Part shown: piece by piece, positions 7,752-14,109 of the stretch
How positions within the stretch are numbered: position 1 is the first letter of the stretch
How the letters are laid out: each line of letters opens with the position of its first letter
From: Planctomycetota bacterium
Lineage (GTDB): Bacteria; Planctomycetota; SBBH01; JACQRN01
Assembly (NCBI GenBank): GCA_016206515.1
Contig: JACQRN010000267.1
Coordinates: forward strand, 1 to 14,892
Direction: 5' to 3'
Length of the DNA stretch: 14,892 nt
Notes under the pieces: model-generated
Database searches by the model: none
Told to the model about the DNA's origin: nothing
Seen by the model: the letters and a program-made list of their open reading frames with translations, nothing else
Program-made: the position numbers and the translations under genes

Positions 7752-8422
7752 TGGCCAAGCACCTGCAAAGGGATCTGGACCACCTCAAGCGGGAGATCCT
7801 CGAGGTGGGCGGCAAGGTCGAGGAGATGCTCCACGGCGCGATCCGGGCGTTCGCTCACCGCGACGCCGCCCTCGCCCGGCAGGTGGTCGCGCAGGACGAC
7901 TGGATCGACCGCAGGGAGGTCGAGGTCGAGGAGGACTGCCTGAAGATCCTCGCGCTCCACCAGCCGGTCGCGGCGGACCTGCGCTTCATCGTGACCGCCA
8001 TGAAGGTCAACAACGACCTGGAGCGGATCGGCGACCACGCCTGCAACCTCGCGGAGCGCGCGATCCAGGTCGCCGGGTCGAGCGCCGTGCCGGTCCCGGC
8101 GGCGTTCACGGGCCTGTTCGACAAGGTCCCCGCCATGGTCCGCGACTCCCTTGACGCCCTCGTGCACCAGGACGCCGAGCGCGCGAAGAACGTCTGCCTG
8201 CGCGACCGGGAGGTCGACGAGACGAACCGGATCATGTTTCACGACCTGCAGGATCTGATGAAGAAGGACCCCGCCAGCGTCGAGGCGGCGGTCAGCACCC
8301 TCTCCGCCTCGCGCCAGCTCGAGCGGATCGCGGACCTGGCGACCAACATCGCCGAGGATGTCGTCTTCCTCGTCGAGGGGGAGGTCGTCCGGCACAGGCT
8401 CAAGTCCCCGTCGACGGAGTGA
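7751..8422 (+). CDS. phoU: Phosphate transport/signalling regulator PhoU
   Basis: A 223-residue all-helical cytosolic protein with the two PhoU repeats. The metal-binding ExxxD-type helices are NNDLERIGDHACNLAE (87-102) and RQLERIADLATNIAED (188-203). The ATG shares one base with the pstB stop (TAATG), so it is the last gene of the coupled pstSCAB-phoU operon. Known role: links the state of the Pst transporter to PhoR, suppressing PhoB activation when phosphate is plentiful. The length and repeat layout are standard. The next gene starts 24 nt downstream from what looks like its own promoter. Confidence 0.95.
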   Translation: MAKHLQRDLDHLKREILEVGGKVEEMLHGAIRAFAHRDAALARQVVAQDDWIDRREVEVEEDCLKILALHQPVAADLRFIVTAMKVNNDLERIGDHACNLAERAIQVAGSSAVPVPAAFTGLFDKVPAMVRDSLDALVHQDAERAKNVCLRDREVDETNRIMFHDLQDLMKKDPASVEAAVSTLSASRQLERIADLATNIAEDVVFLVEGEVVRHRLKSPSTE

Positions 8423-8439
8423 CGGCTTCCCGATAGCAT
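8411..8439 (+). promoter_or_regulatory. Sigma-70-type promoter giving a leaderless mRNA for the His/Cys-rich gene
   Basis: TCGACG (8411-8416) and TAGCAT (8434-8439) are separated by 17 bp and each matches the sigma-70 consensus at four of six positions. TAGCAT ends 7 nt before ATG 8447, so transcription would start at or next to the start codon. No Shine-Dalgarno precedes the gene. The -35 lies inside the end of phoU. Confidence 0.5.
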
Positions 8440-8446
8440 CCGACCG

Positions 8447-8878
8447 ATGACAAGGCGCGCAACCACCTGGCTCGCCCTCGGGCTCTACGTCCTCCAGCAC
8501 GTCCTCGCGCCCGCGTTCCATGCCCACGAAGGGGAGCACGACCACACCGAACACGCCGGATGCCCCGCGTGCCACGCGCATCACGCCCCGGACGGACCCT
8601 CCCTCCGGACGGCCTGTCCCGGAGACACCGGCGGCCCATGCGACAACCCGGACCACCGCCACCATAACCACCAGCTCCCGGAGCGGCACGACCACACGGC
8701 GTGTTCGATCTGCCTGGCGCTGCAACCCCACGCCGCCGGACTCCCGGCCGCCCGCCCCCACGGCGCCGTCGAGGCAGACAGGCCCTCCGCGCCAGCGCCC
8801 ATCCTTCGCGAGCATGCCCTCCGCGAAAACCTCCTGACCGGGTCCGCCTCCCCTCGCGGCCCTCCCCTCTCCTCGTAG
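8447..8878 (+). CDS. Small exported His/Cys-rich putative metal-binding protein
   Basis: A 143-residue protein that I do not recognise as a named family, although its HDHTACSICLAL segment recalls small DUF2946-like Cys/His proteins. An N-terminal hydrophobic segment (about 6-24) could be a signal peptide or anchor. The next 70 residues contain clustered histidines (18 in the whole protein) and six cysteines, with CPAC at 39-42 and CSIC at 86-89, each next to HAHH or HDH. The last 45 residues are Ala/Pro/Arg-rich and probably disordered. Its place at the head of a ZnuA-ZnuB cluster suggests periplasmic or membrane-associated zinc (or another soft metal) binding, for example as buffer, chaperone or sensor. 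The function is inference. A leaderless start is predicted. Confidence 0.75.
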   Translation: MTRRATTWLALGLYVLQHVLAPAFHAHEGEHDHTEHAGCPACHAHHAPDGPSLRTACPGDTGGPCDNPDHRHHNHQLPERHDHTACSICLALQPHAAGLPAARPHGAVEADRPSAPAPILREHALRENLLTGSASPRGPPLSS

Positions 8879-8906
8879 TCCCGGACCGGAAAACCGAAAC
8901 CGTCGT

Positions 8907-8934
8907 GGGCGCGCCCTCCGATCGAGGGGCGCCC
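8907..8934 (+). other. Stable GC hairpin in the leader of the metal-cluster porin
   Basis: GGGCGC (8907-8912) pairs with GCGCCC (8929-8934) and CCCTC (8914-8918) with GAGGG (8924-8928), giving 11 pairs with a single bulged G and loop CGATC. It lies in the 113-nt gap between the His/Cys-rich gene and the porin. There is no T run after it, so it is not a standard intrinsic terminator. It could be a 3' end of the upstream transcript or an mRNA processing or control structure. Confidence 0.45.
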
Positions 8935-8991
8935 AGAGTCCGGCCGCGCACGGGGATCGCGCCCGAGCGCGCCGCAGATCGGAGGAGAGGG

Positions 8992-10215
8992 ATGAGAACG
9001 CGAATCACGAAGTGGACGATGTCGTTGGCGATCATGGCCGCGCTGGCGCTCCTGCCGGAGGGGAACGTCCGTGGCGACACGGAGGAAGGGACCGAGGCGC
9101 GTCTGCGCGCGCTCGAGGACGAGGTCCGCTCCCTGCGCGATGGGCGCGGCGAGGCGGTCAGCACGCAGACCGGATTCAACCCGCGCACGACCGTGTTCGG
9201 GGACTTCCTGGGGAAGTTCAACCCGGGGGGCCGGTTCCGGGACCGGACCGGGGACGACCGATTCTCCCTTCGGGAGACGGAACTCGACATGCGCGCCTCG
9301 ATCGACCCGTACGCCAAGGCGGTCATGATCGCGGCGGTCCGGGAGGAGACCGCGAACTCCTTCGAGGTGGAGATCGAGGAGGGGTACCTCGAGACAACGT
9401 CCCTTCCTGCGTCGCTCACCGCCCGCGTGGGGCGGTTCCGGCAGAACCTCGGGGCGCTCAACCGCGCGCACATGCACGACCTGCCGACCCCCACCCGCCC
9501 CCTGGTGCACGAGAAGTTCTTCGGGGACGAGGGGCTTTCGGGAACCGGGGCGCAGGTGAGCGGCCTCGTGTCGAACCCGTGGGACCAGTACCTCGAATGG
9601 ACGGCGGAGCTCGTCAACAACGACAACGACACGCTCCTGGACGGCACCGACGGCGAGGACCCCGCCGCGCTGGGGCACCTGAAGTGGTTCGGCGATGTGA
9701 CCGGCGGCACTACGCTGGAAGTGGGAACCAGCTATCTCCATGGGCTCCGGGAGGACTCCCCGAAGCACCTGACCCAGCAGGTGTACGGCGTCGACGTCAT
9801 GGCGAAGTGGAGGCCGAAGCGCGAGGGGCTGTACCGCTCGTTCCTCCTCCAGGGGGAGGCGTACTGGGCCGACCGGGACGTGGACGACGCCACGAACCTC
9901 GACGCGCACCTGACGGTCGCCTCGCCGAAGAACGCACGCCCGTTCGGCGCGTACGCGCTGGCGCAGTACCAGATCGACCGGCGCTGGTACGCGGGGGTCC
10001 GGTACGACGTCTCCGAGGAGATCGGCGACGTGTTCGACCGGGAGAAGGCGGTCGGGGGGTTCCTCTCGATGTACACCTCGGAGTTCCTCCGATTCCGGCT
10101 CGGGGTCGAGCACCATACCCGCAACAACGACCGAACGGATTTCGACGTCGCCGCGCTCGGGGTGACCTGGGTCTTCGGGACCCATCCGGCCGAGCCGTAC
10201 TGGGTCAACCGATAG
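8992..10215 (+). CDS. Outer-membrane porin/receptor of the zinc-uptake cluster
   Basis: A 407-residue exported beta-barrel candidate. The frame is open further upstream, but ATG 8992 with GGAGGAGAGG at 8981-8990 is clearly the start. Residues 4-28 form a signal peptide, about 33-51 a short heptad helix (ARLRALEDEVRSLRDG), and the rest alternating beta sequence. The segment EEGYLETTSLPASLTARVGR with downstream LNRAHMHDLPTPTRPLVHEKFFG resembles barrel proteins commonly found beside znuABC and often labelled zinc-regulated outer-membrane receptors. There is no TonB box or plug domain and the length is small, so it is more likely a porin. It ends in VNR, after GVTWVFG, rather than a terminal Phe. 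It probably passes the metal across the outer membrane; the substrate is inferred from neighbours. Confidence 0.78.
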   Translation: MRTRITKWTMSLAIMAALALLPEGNVRGDTEEGTEARLRALEDEVRSLRDGRGEAVSTQTGFNPRTTVFGDFLGKFNPGGRFRDRTGDDRFSLRETELDMRASIDPYAKAVMIAAVREETANSFEVEIEEGYLETTSLPASLTARVGRFRQNLGALNRAHMHDLPTPTRPLVHEKFFGDEGLSGTGAQVSGLVSNPWDQYLEWTAELVNNDNDTLLDGTDGEDPAALGHLKWFGDVTGGTTLEVGTSYLHGLREDSPKHLTQQVYGVDVMAKWRPKREGLYRSFLLQGEAYWADRDVDDATNLDAHLTVASPKNARPFGAYALAQYQIDRRWYAGVRYDVSEEIGDVFDREKAVGGFLSMYTSEFLRFRLGVEHHTRNNDRTDFDVAALGVTWVFGTHPAEPYWVNR

Positions 10216-10224
10216 GAGGAGACC

Positions 10225-11277
10225 ATGCATCGCATCCGATTCCTGCGTCTGATGTCCGTTCTCTCCCTCCCCGGGGCCGTCTTCGCGGCGGCCCCGGGCA
10301 GGACCCGGGTCGTCGCCACGACGACCGACGCCGCCTCGATCGTGCGCGCCGTCGGGGGGGACCTTGTCACGGTCGAATCGCTCGTGGAGGGGATCCAGGA
10401 TCCGCACACCCTGGCCCCCACGCCGAGCCTCATGCTCAAGGCGCGGCGCGCGGAGGTGCTGTTCAAGATCGGGCTCGACCTCGAACTGTGGCTGGAGCCC
10501 CTGCTGGAAGGGGCGCGCAACCCGGGGATCCTGCCGGGACGCCCCGGGCATATCGACCTGTCACGCGGCATCCGGCCCCTGGATCTCCCCGTACGCCTCG
10601 ACCGGGCGGACGGCGACGTCCACCCGTATGGCAACCCCCACATCTGGCTCGATCCCCTGAACGTCCGGCGCATGACCCGGACGGTGGAGGAAGCGCTCTC
10701 ACGGATCCGGCCTGACGAATCCGAGACGTTCGCCGGGAATCGCGAGGGGTTCGTACGGCGACTCGACGAGGCACTGTTCGGACGCACCCTCGTCGAGGCG
10801 GCCGGCGGCGACCGGCTCGCCGATCTGTTGGACTCGCTCGCCTGGGAGCGATTCCTGGAGCAGACGGTCGCGGACGGCAGGGGGTTCGGGAACCTGTTGG
10901 GCGGCTGGCTGGGGCGCATGCGCCCGGCGCGCGGGACCGCCGTCGTCGAGTACCACGGCACGTTCGCGTATTTCGCGCATCGCTTCGGACTCCCGGTCGC
11001 GGGCCAGATCGAGCCGAAGCCGGGAATCCCACCCACCGCCCGGCATGTGCACGACCTGACCGGGATCATGCGGGAGGGAGACGTGCGGATCATCCTGTCG
11101 ACCGTCTACTACGAGACGGAGGTCCCCCGCCGCCTCGCCGAGAGGACCGGGGCGCGGGTCCTGGTGCTCCCCACCTCGGTTGGAGGAACCGAGGAGACGA
11201 CGGACTATCTCACCCTCATGGAAACCATGACCCACGCCCTGTCCGGCGCGGTCATGCCGGAGGCGCCCCATGAGTGA
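10225..11277 (+). CDS. znuA: Metal (zinc-type) ABC transporter periplasmic binding protein, ZnuA/TroA family
   Basis: A 350-residue periplasmic cluster-A-I receptor. The signal peptide covers about 1-24. The likely metal ligands are H61 (IQDPHTLAPTPS), H139 (YGNPHIWLDP) and H244 (EYHGTFAYFAHRFGL), all at the canonical places. The fourth ligand of the family is an Asp/Glu near the C-terminus (the DPLG region). Here that stretch reads LPTSVGG with no acidic residue, so the site may be three-His or use another residue such as E297/E299. A long His-rich loop is absent. TAGGAGGAG at 10213-10221 overlaps the porin stop and lies 3 nt before ATG. The gene overlaps znuB by 8 nt. Zinc is likely from the three-His set; manganese or iron is less likely. 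Confidence 0.88.
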   Translation: MHRIRFLRLMSVLSLPGAVFAAAPGRTRVVATTTDAASIVRAVGGDLVTVESLVEGIQDPHTLAPTPSLMLKARRAEVLFKIGLDLELWLEPLLEGARNPGILPGRPGHIDLSRGIRPLDLPVRLDRADGDVHPYGNPHIWLDPLNVRRMTRTVEEALSRIRPDESETFAGNREGFVRRLDEALFGRTLVEAAGGDRLADLLDSLAWERFLEQTVADGRGFGNLLGGWLGRMRPARGTAVVEYHGTFAYFAHRFGLPVAGQIEPKPGIPPTARHVHDLTGIMREGDVRIILSTVYYETEVPRRLAERTGARVLVLPTSVGGTEETTDYLTLMETMTHALSGAVMPEAPHE

Positions 11278-12115
11278 TCGCCTCGCCGTCCTCGCCCTCC
11301 CGTTCCTGGCGTGCCTCGTCCTGACGTCGATCCACACCTACCTCGGGATCCATGTGGTGATGAGGGAGGTCATTTTCGTCGACATCGCTCTCGCCCAGCT
11401 CGCCGCCCTGGGCGCCACGATCGCGCTCCTGGCAGGGCACGAGCCCGCTGGCGGGTGGACCTATGCGCTCTCCCTGGGGGCGACCCTCCTCGGCGCGGCG
11501 TTCCTTTCCCTCACGCGCTCCCGCGCGCGCAAGATCCCCCACGAGGCGGTCATCGGCATGGTGTACGTCGCCTCCGCGGCGCTCGGGATCCTCCTGGCCG
11601 ACCGGCTGCCGCACGGCCTGGAGCACCTGAAGGCGCTCCTGACCGGGAACATCGTCTGGGTGACGCCCGGGGAACTCCTGCGCACGGCTCTCCTGTACGC
11701 CGCCATCGGCGCGGTCCACATCGCCTGCCGCCGAGCGTTCTTCGAGATCTCCCGCGACGCGGAGGGGGCGCGCTCGCGCGGCCGCAACGTCCGGGGGTGG
11801 GACTTCCTCTTCTACGCCACGTTCGGGATCGTCGTGACGAGCTCCGTGCGGATGGCCGGGGTGTTCCTCGTGTTCGCCTACCTCATCGCGCCCGCGGTGA
11901 TGGGGATGCTGCTGGCCGAGCGCGTCCGCGCGCGTCTGGCGGTCGGCTGGGTCACCGGCGCGGGCGCCTCGCTCGCCGGGATGGCGTTCGCCTACGACCG
12001 CCCGGCCGGCCCCGCGATCGTCTGCGCGCTGGCGCTCCTGCTCGCGACCGGGGCGGCGTTCGTCGCGATGCGGGAAGCGACTATGATCGGCGGGCGGCCA
12101 CGGATGAGACCATGA
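11270..12115 (+). CDS. znuB: Metal ABC transporter permease, ZnuB/ABC-3 family
   Basis: A 281-residue polytopic inner-membrane permease. It shows the ABC-3 N-terminal pattern (TYLGIHVVMREVIFVDIALAQLAALGA, read about residues 23-49), the IPHEAVIGMVYVASAALG region, ALLTGNIVWVT, and a SSVRMAGVFLVFAYLIAPA helix near residues 205-222. Roughly eight hydrophobic segments are visible. ATG 11270 follows GGAGG (11259-11263) by 6 nt and overlaps the end of the binding-protein gene, so the two are coupled. It would form the channel for the captured metal. The ATPase subunit that must energise it is not in this window. The next gene starts within its last 4 nt. Confidence 0.9.
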   Translation: MSDRLAVLALPFLACLVLTSIHTYLGIHVVMREVIFVDIALAQLAALGATIALLAGHEPAGGWTYALSLGATLLGAAFLSLTRSRARKIPHEAVIGMVYVASAALGILLADRLPHGLEHLKALLTGNIVWVTPGELLRTALLYAAIGAVHIACRRAFFEISRDAEGARSRGRNVRGWDFLFYATFGIVVTSSVRMAGVFLVFAYLIAPAVMGMLLAERVRARLAVGWVTGAGASLAGMAFAYDRPAGPAIVCALALLLATGAAFVAMREATMIGGRPRMRP

Positions 12116-12678
12116 TGAACGCCATGCCCCGGGACCACGACCGGATCACGCGCGCGCTGGAGGTCGCCGCGATCCGGCACGAGAAGCAGTACCGCAAGAC
12201 GCCGGGGACGCCGGTCCCGTACGTCACGCACGTCGCCGCGGTCGGGATGATGCTCGCGGACCACGGGTACCCCGACGACGTCGTGATCGCCGGGATCCTC
12301 CACGACACGGTCGAGGACACGGGGCTGACGGTCGGGGAGATCCGCGCCGGGTTCGGCGACCGGGTCGCACGGATCGTCGACGCCTGCACCGAGCAGGACA
12401 AGTCGCTCCCCTGGGAGGAGCGCAAGCGGCTCTACATCGAGCACCTGCGCGACGCCCCGGAGGAGATCCTGGCGGTCAGCTGCTGCGACAAGATCCACAA
12501 CCTCCGGTCGATCGCGCGGACCGCCGAGCAGGGGCACGACCCCTGGGCGAGCCTGAAGCGCGGCAAGGCGCCGCAAGTCGAGCGGTTCGAGGCGATGCTC
12601 GCGATCTTCGAACGCTCGTTGCCGGAAGATCTCCTGGCAGCGTACCGATCGGCGCTCGACGCGGTCCGGGGTCTCTAA
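12112..12678 (+). CDS. Stand-alone HD-domain phosphohydrolase, (p)ppGpp-hydrolase-like
   Basis: A 188-residue soluble protein consisting of one HD domain of the RelA/SpoT hydrolase type. Visible residues are an RK..PV pattern near 28-36, H40 (PYVTH), H64-D65 and E68-D69 (ILHDTVEDT), and D126 with N130 (CCDKIHNLRS). These are the metal- and nucleotide-binding positions of SpoT and MESH1. No synthetase, TGS or ACT domain is present. ATG 12112 overlaps the znuB stop as ATGA, implying coupling; ATG 12115 and 12124 are in-frame alternatives. It may be a small alarmone hydrolase, but related stand-alone HD proteins act on other nucleotides, so the substrate is not settled. A hairpin follows the stop at once. 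Confidence 0.82.
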   Translation: MMNAMPRDHDRITRALEVAAIRHEKQYRKTPGTPVPYVTHVAAVGMMLADHGYPDDVVIAGILHDTVEDTGLTVGEIRAGFGDRVARIVDACTEQDKSLPWEERKRLYIEHLRDAPEEILAVSCCDKIHNLRSIARTAEQGHDPWASLKRGKAPQVERFEAMLAIFERSLPEDLLAAYRSALDAVRGL

Positions 12679-12680
12679 CC

Positions 12681-12707
12681 CTGCTCACCCGCTCGGCGCG
12701 GGAGCAG
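12681..12707 (+). terminator. Possible terminator hairpin after the HD gene
   Basis: CTGCTC (12681-12686) pairs with GAGCAG (12702-12707), and an imperfect CCCGC-type inner stem continues inward past bulged bases. It starts 2 nt after the stop codon, which suits an operon end. There is no T run, so any termination would need Rho or act as a 3'-end stabiliser. Confidence 0.35.
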
Positions 12708-12785
12708 CGTAGCGACTGAACACCACGACCGTCGGTAGAATGCCGGGCCTGGCCGGACGCTGGAAGAAGATGACGGAGGGGATGC

Positions 12786-12864
12786 CGTGATCCGCGAGGC
12801 AACGGGCAGGCCCGCAAAGCCGGTCTGGCGGTTCCGCGTTCGACGCTCGCGGGCGCGGATCGCG
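12786..12864 (+). ncRNA. Folded intergenic element with three stems (candidate structured RNA)
   Basis: An 11-bp closing stem, CGTGATCCGCG (12786-12796) with CGCGGATCGCG (12854-12864), contains one T-G wobble. It encloses two hairpins. In the first, GGC/GCC (12798-12800 with 12819-12821) sits around CGGG/CCCG (12803-12806 with 12811-12814). In the second, CCGCG/CGCGG (12834-12838 with 12848-12852) carries a 9-nt loop. The first hairpin, with GGCAA on one side and GCAAAGCC on the other, recalls the P1b arm of GEMM (cyclic dinucleotide) riboswitches, but the GNRA loop and the rest of the consensus are not matched. The 250-nt gap 12679-12928 contains no supported gene. GC-rich DNA folds easily, so this is a candidate only. 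Confidence 0.35.
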
Positions 12865-12893
12865 CAGCGGACACCTCCATGCCGCTTCACCGT

Positions 12894-12921
12894 TTGAACC
12901 GCCCCCTCCGCCGACTACGCT
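12894..12921 (+). promoter_or_regulatory. Promoter giving a leaderless mRNA for the kinase gene
   Basis: TTGAAC (12894-12899) matches the -35 consensus at four to five positions, and TACGCT (12916-12921) serves as -10, with a 16-bp spacer. The -10 ends 7 nt before ATG 12929, so RNA would start at the A of the start codon. No Shine-Dalgarno exists upstream. This is the clearest promoter in the window. Confidence 0.6.
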
Positions 12922-12928
12922 GTCGCCC

Positions 12929-14098
12929 ATGAGCCAAGGCGCACGGATCGAGGGGCTCCGCGGGGTCTCCTTCCGCTCCCGCGCCGTCTACCGGATCGTC
13001 GGGGAGATCGGCCGGGGCGGCATGGGGATCGTGTTCCTGGCCGACCGGGACAGCGAGAACGTGCAGGACCGCCTCGTGCTCAAGACCGTCCGGACCCTCT
13101 CGCGCGAGCATATCGACCTGCTCCGGAAGGAGGCGAACCTCGCGACCCGCCTGCGGCACGAGAACATCGTCAAGTCGTACGGGATGGAGTCGCTCCCGCT
13201 CCAGGAGGTCGCCGGGAAGCTCGGCCTGGGGGACGCGAACGTCCGGGCGCTGGCCGCCGAGGGGACCGATCGCGTGTACCTCATCGCGATGGACTACGTG
13301 GAGGGGACGAACCTCTGGACGCTGCACGACGCGCACCTGAAGGGGCGCCTCCTCCTGCCGGTGCCGATCGGGGCGTTCATCGTCTCGCGCCTGTGCCGCG
13401 GCCTGGAGTACGCGCACCGCTGGCTCGTCCACCGCGACGTCTCGCCGGGGAACGTCCTGATCGATCATGAGGGGGTCTGCAAGCTGACCGACTTCGGCCT
13501 GGCGGTCGAGAGCGAGGAGGCCGTCCGGGCGCTGGCGGGGAAGTACGCCTACATGGCGCCGGAACAGCTGCGCATGGAGGTGCTCGACGGCCGCTCCGAC
13601 CTCTACGCGACCGGGATCGTAGCCTACGAGATCCTCACGGGGCTCAAGCCGTTCCCCATCATCGCCAGGGAGATGCGGCAGGCGATGCGGGACAGCCTGC
13701 TGGCGCGCGCACGGACGCCCCCCGCGCCGCACCGCGTCCGCCCGGACATCCCGGAGGCGCTCTCCGCGATCGTGATGAAGATGCTGCAGAACGACCGCGC
13801 CGACCGCTACGCGCGGGTGGGGGACGCCGGCGACCTCATCGAGCAGCGGTTCCTCTACCGGAAGGGGTTCGGCCCGACGAACAACTCCCTGGCGGCGTAC
13901 CTCCGGCTCTTCGCCCAGGGGTTCGACAAGGCGCCCGCCGGGGATCTGCGCCAGCTCTCCTTCTTCAAGAACGCCCTCGGGGTCGTCGAGCCGCGCAGGT
14001 CCTGCTCCACGGAGGACTACACCCCGGAGGGGCTGGCGCTGGCGGAGCGCGACGGCGACAGCACGGCGCGGTCGATCCTTTCGACCCAGGCGCCTTGA
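12929..14098 (+). CDS. Soluble Ser/Thr protein kinase (Hanks type)
   Basis: A 389-residue kinase with a full set of catalytic residues: Gly-rich loop GEIGRGGMG (25-33), Lys K52 (VLKT), alpha-C Glu E68, catalytic loop HRDVSPGN (168-175, D170 and N175), DFG (188-190) and MAPEQ (209-213). The activation segment reads GKYAYMAPE instead of the common GTPxYMAPE. A 25-residue insertion (about 88-113) separates beta-4 from beta-5. About 95 residues after the kinase core (from about 295) match no domain I know and contain no membrane segment, so unlike PknB-type sensors it should be cytosolic. Targets are unknown. It is followed at once by a membrane glycosyltransferase gene, perhaps as an operon partner. 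Confidence 0.92.
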   Translation: MSQGARIEGLRGVSFRSRAVYRIVGEIGRGGMGIVFLADRDSENVQDRLVLKTVRTLSREHIDLLRKEANLATRLRHENIVKSYGMESLPLQEVAGKLGLGDANVRALAAEGTDRVYLIAMDYVEGTNLWTLHDAHLKGRLLLPVPIGAFIVSRLCRGLEYAHRWLVHRDVSPGNVLIDHEGVCKLTDFGLAVESEEAVRALAGKYAYMAPEQLRMEVLDGRSDLYATGIVAYEILTGLKPFPIIAREMRQAMRDSLLARARTPPAPHRVRPDIPEALSAIVMKMLQNDRADRYARVGDAGDLIEQRFLYRKGFGPTNNSLAAYLRLFAQGFDKAPAGDLRQLSFFKNALGVVEPRRSCSTEDYTPEGLALAERDGDSTARSILSTQAP

Positions 14099-14109
14099 GG
14101 GCTTGGAAG

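Noticed and set aside
8400..9710. Minus-strand open frame of 436 codons across the His/Cys-rich gene and porin
   Set aside because: Ser/Arg-rich with no recognisable domain, opposite two genes with clear signals and, for the porin, a strong ribosome binding site.
12740..12790. Sixteen-codon plus-strand ORF beginning at ATG 12740
   Set aside because: Its ATG lies within a possible -10 hexamer, there is no ribosome binding site and no reason to prefer it over chance.
12789..12862. tRNA gene or tRNA remnant (73-nt span, GATCCGC/GCGGATC acceptor-like stem, TTCGA in the 3' half)
   Set aside because: No T8, no proper D-loop or anticodon arm, and the TTCGA lies in a 9-nt loop that does not abut the acceptor stem as a T-arm must.
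12886..12902. TTCACC before the kinase as a PHO half site
   Set aside because: Only one unit; the positions 11 bp on either side do not match.
12685..12930. Minus-strand open frame in the gap before the kinase
   Set aside because: Third-position GC is visibly lower than in real genes here, no ribosome binding site, low complexity at both ends; more likely non-coding.
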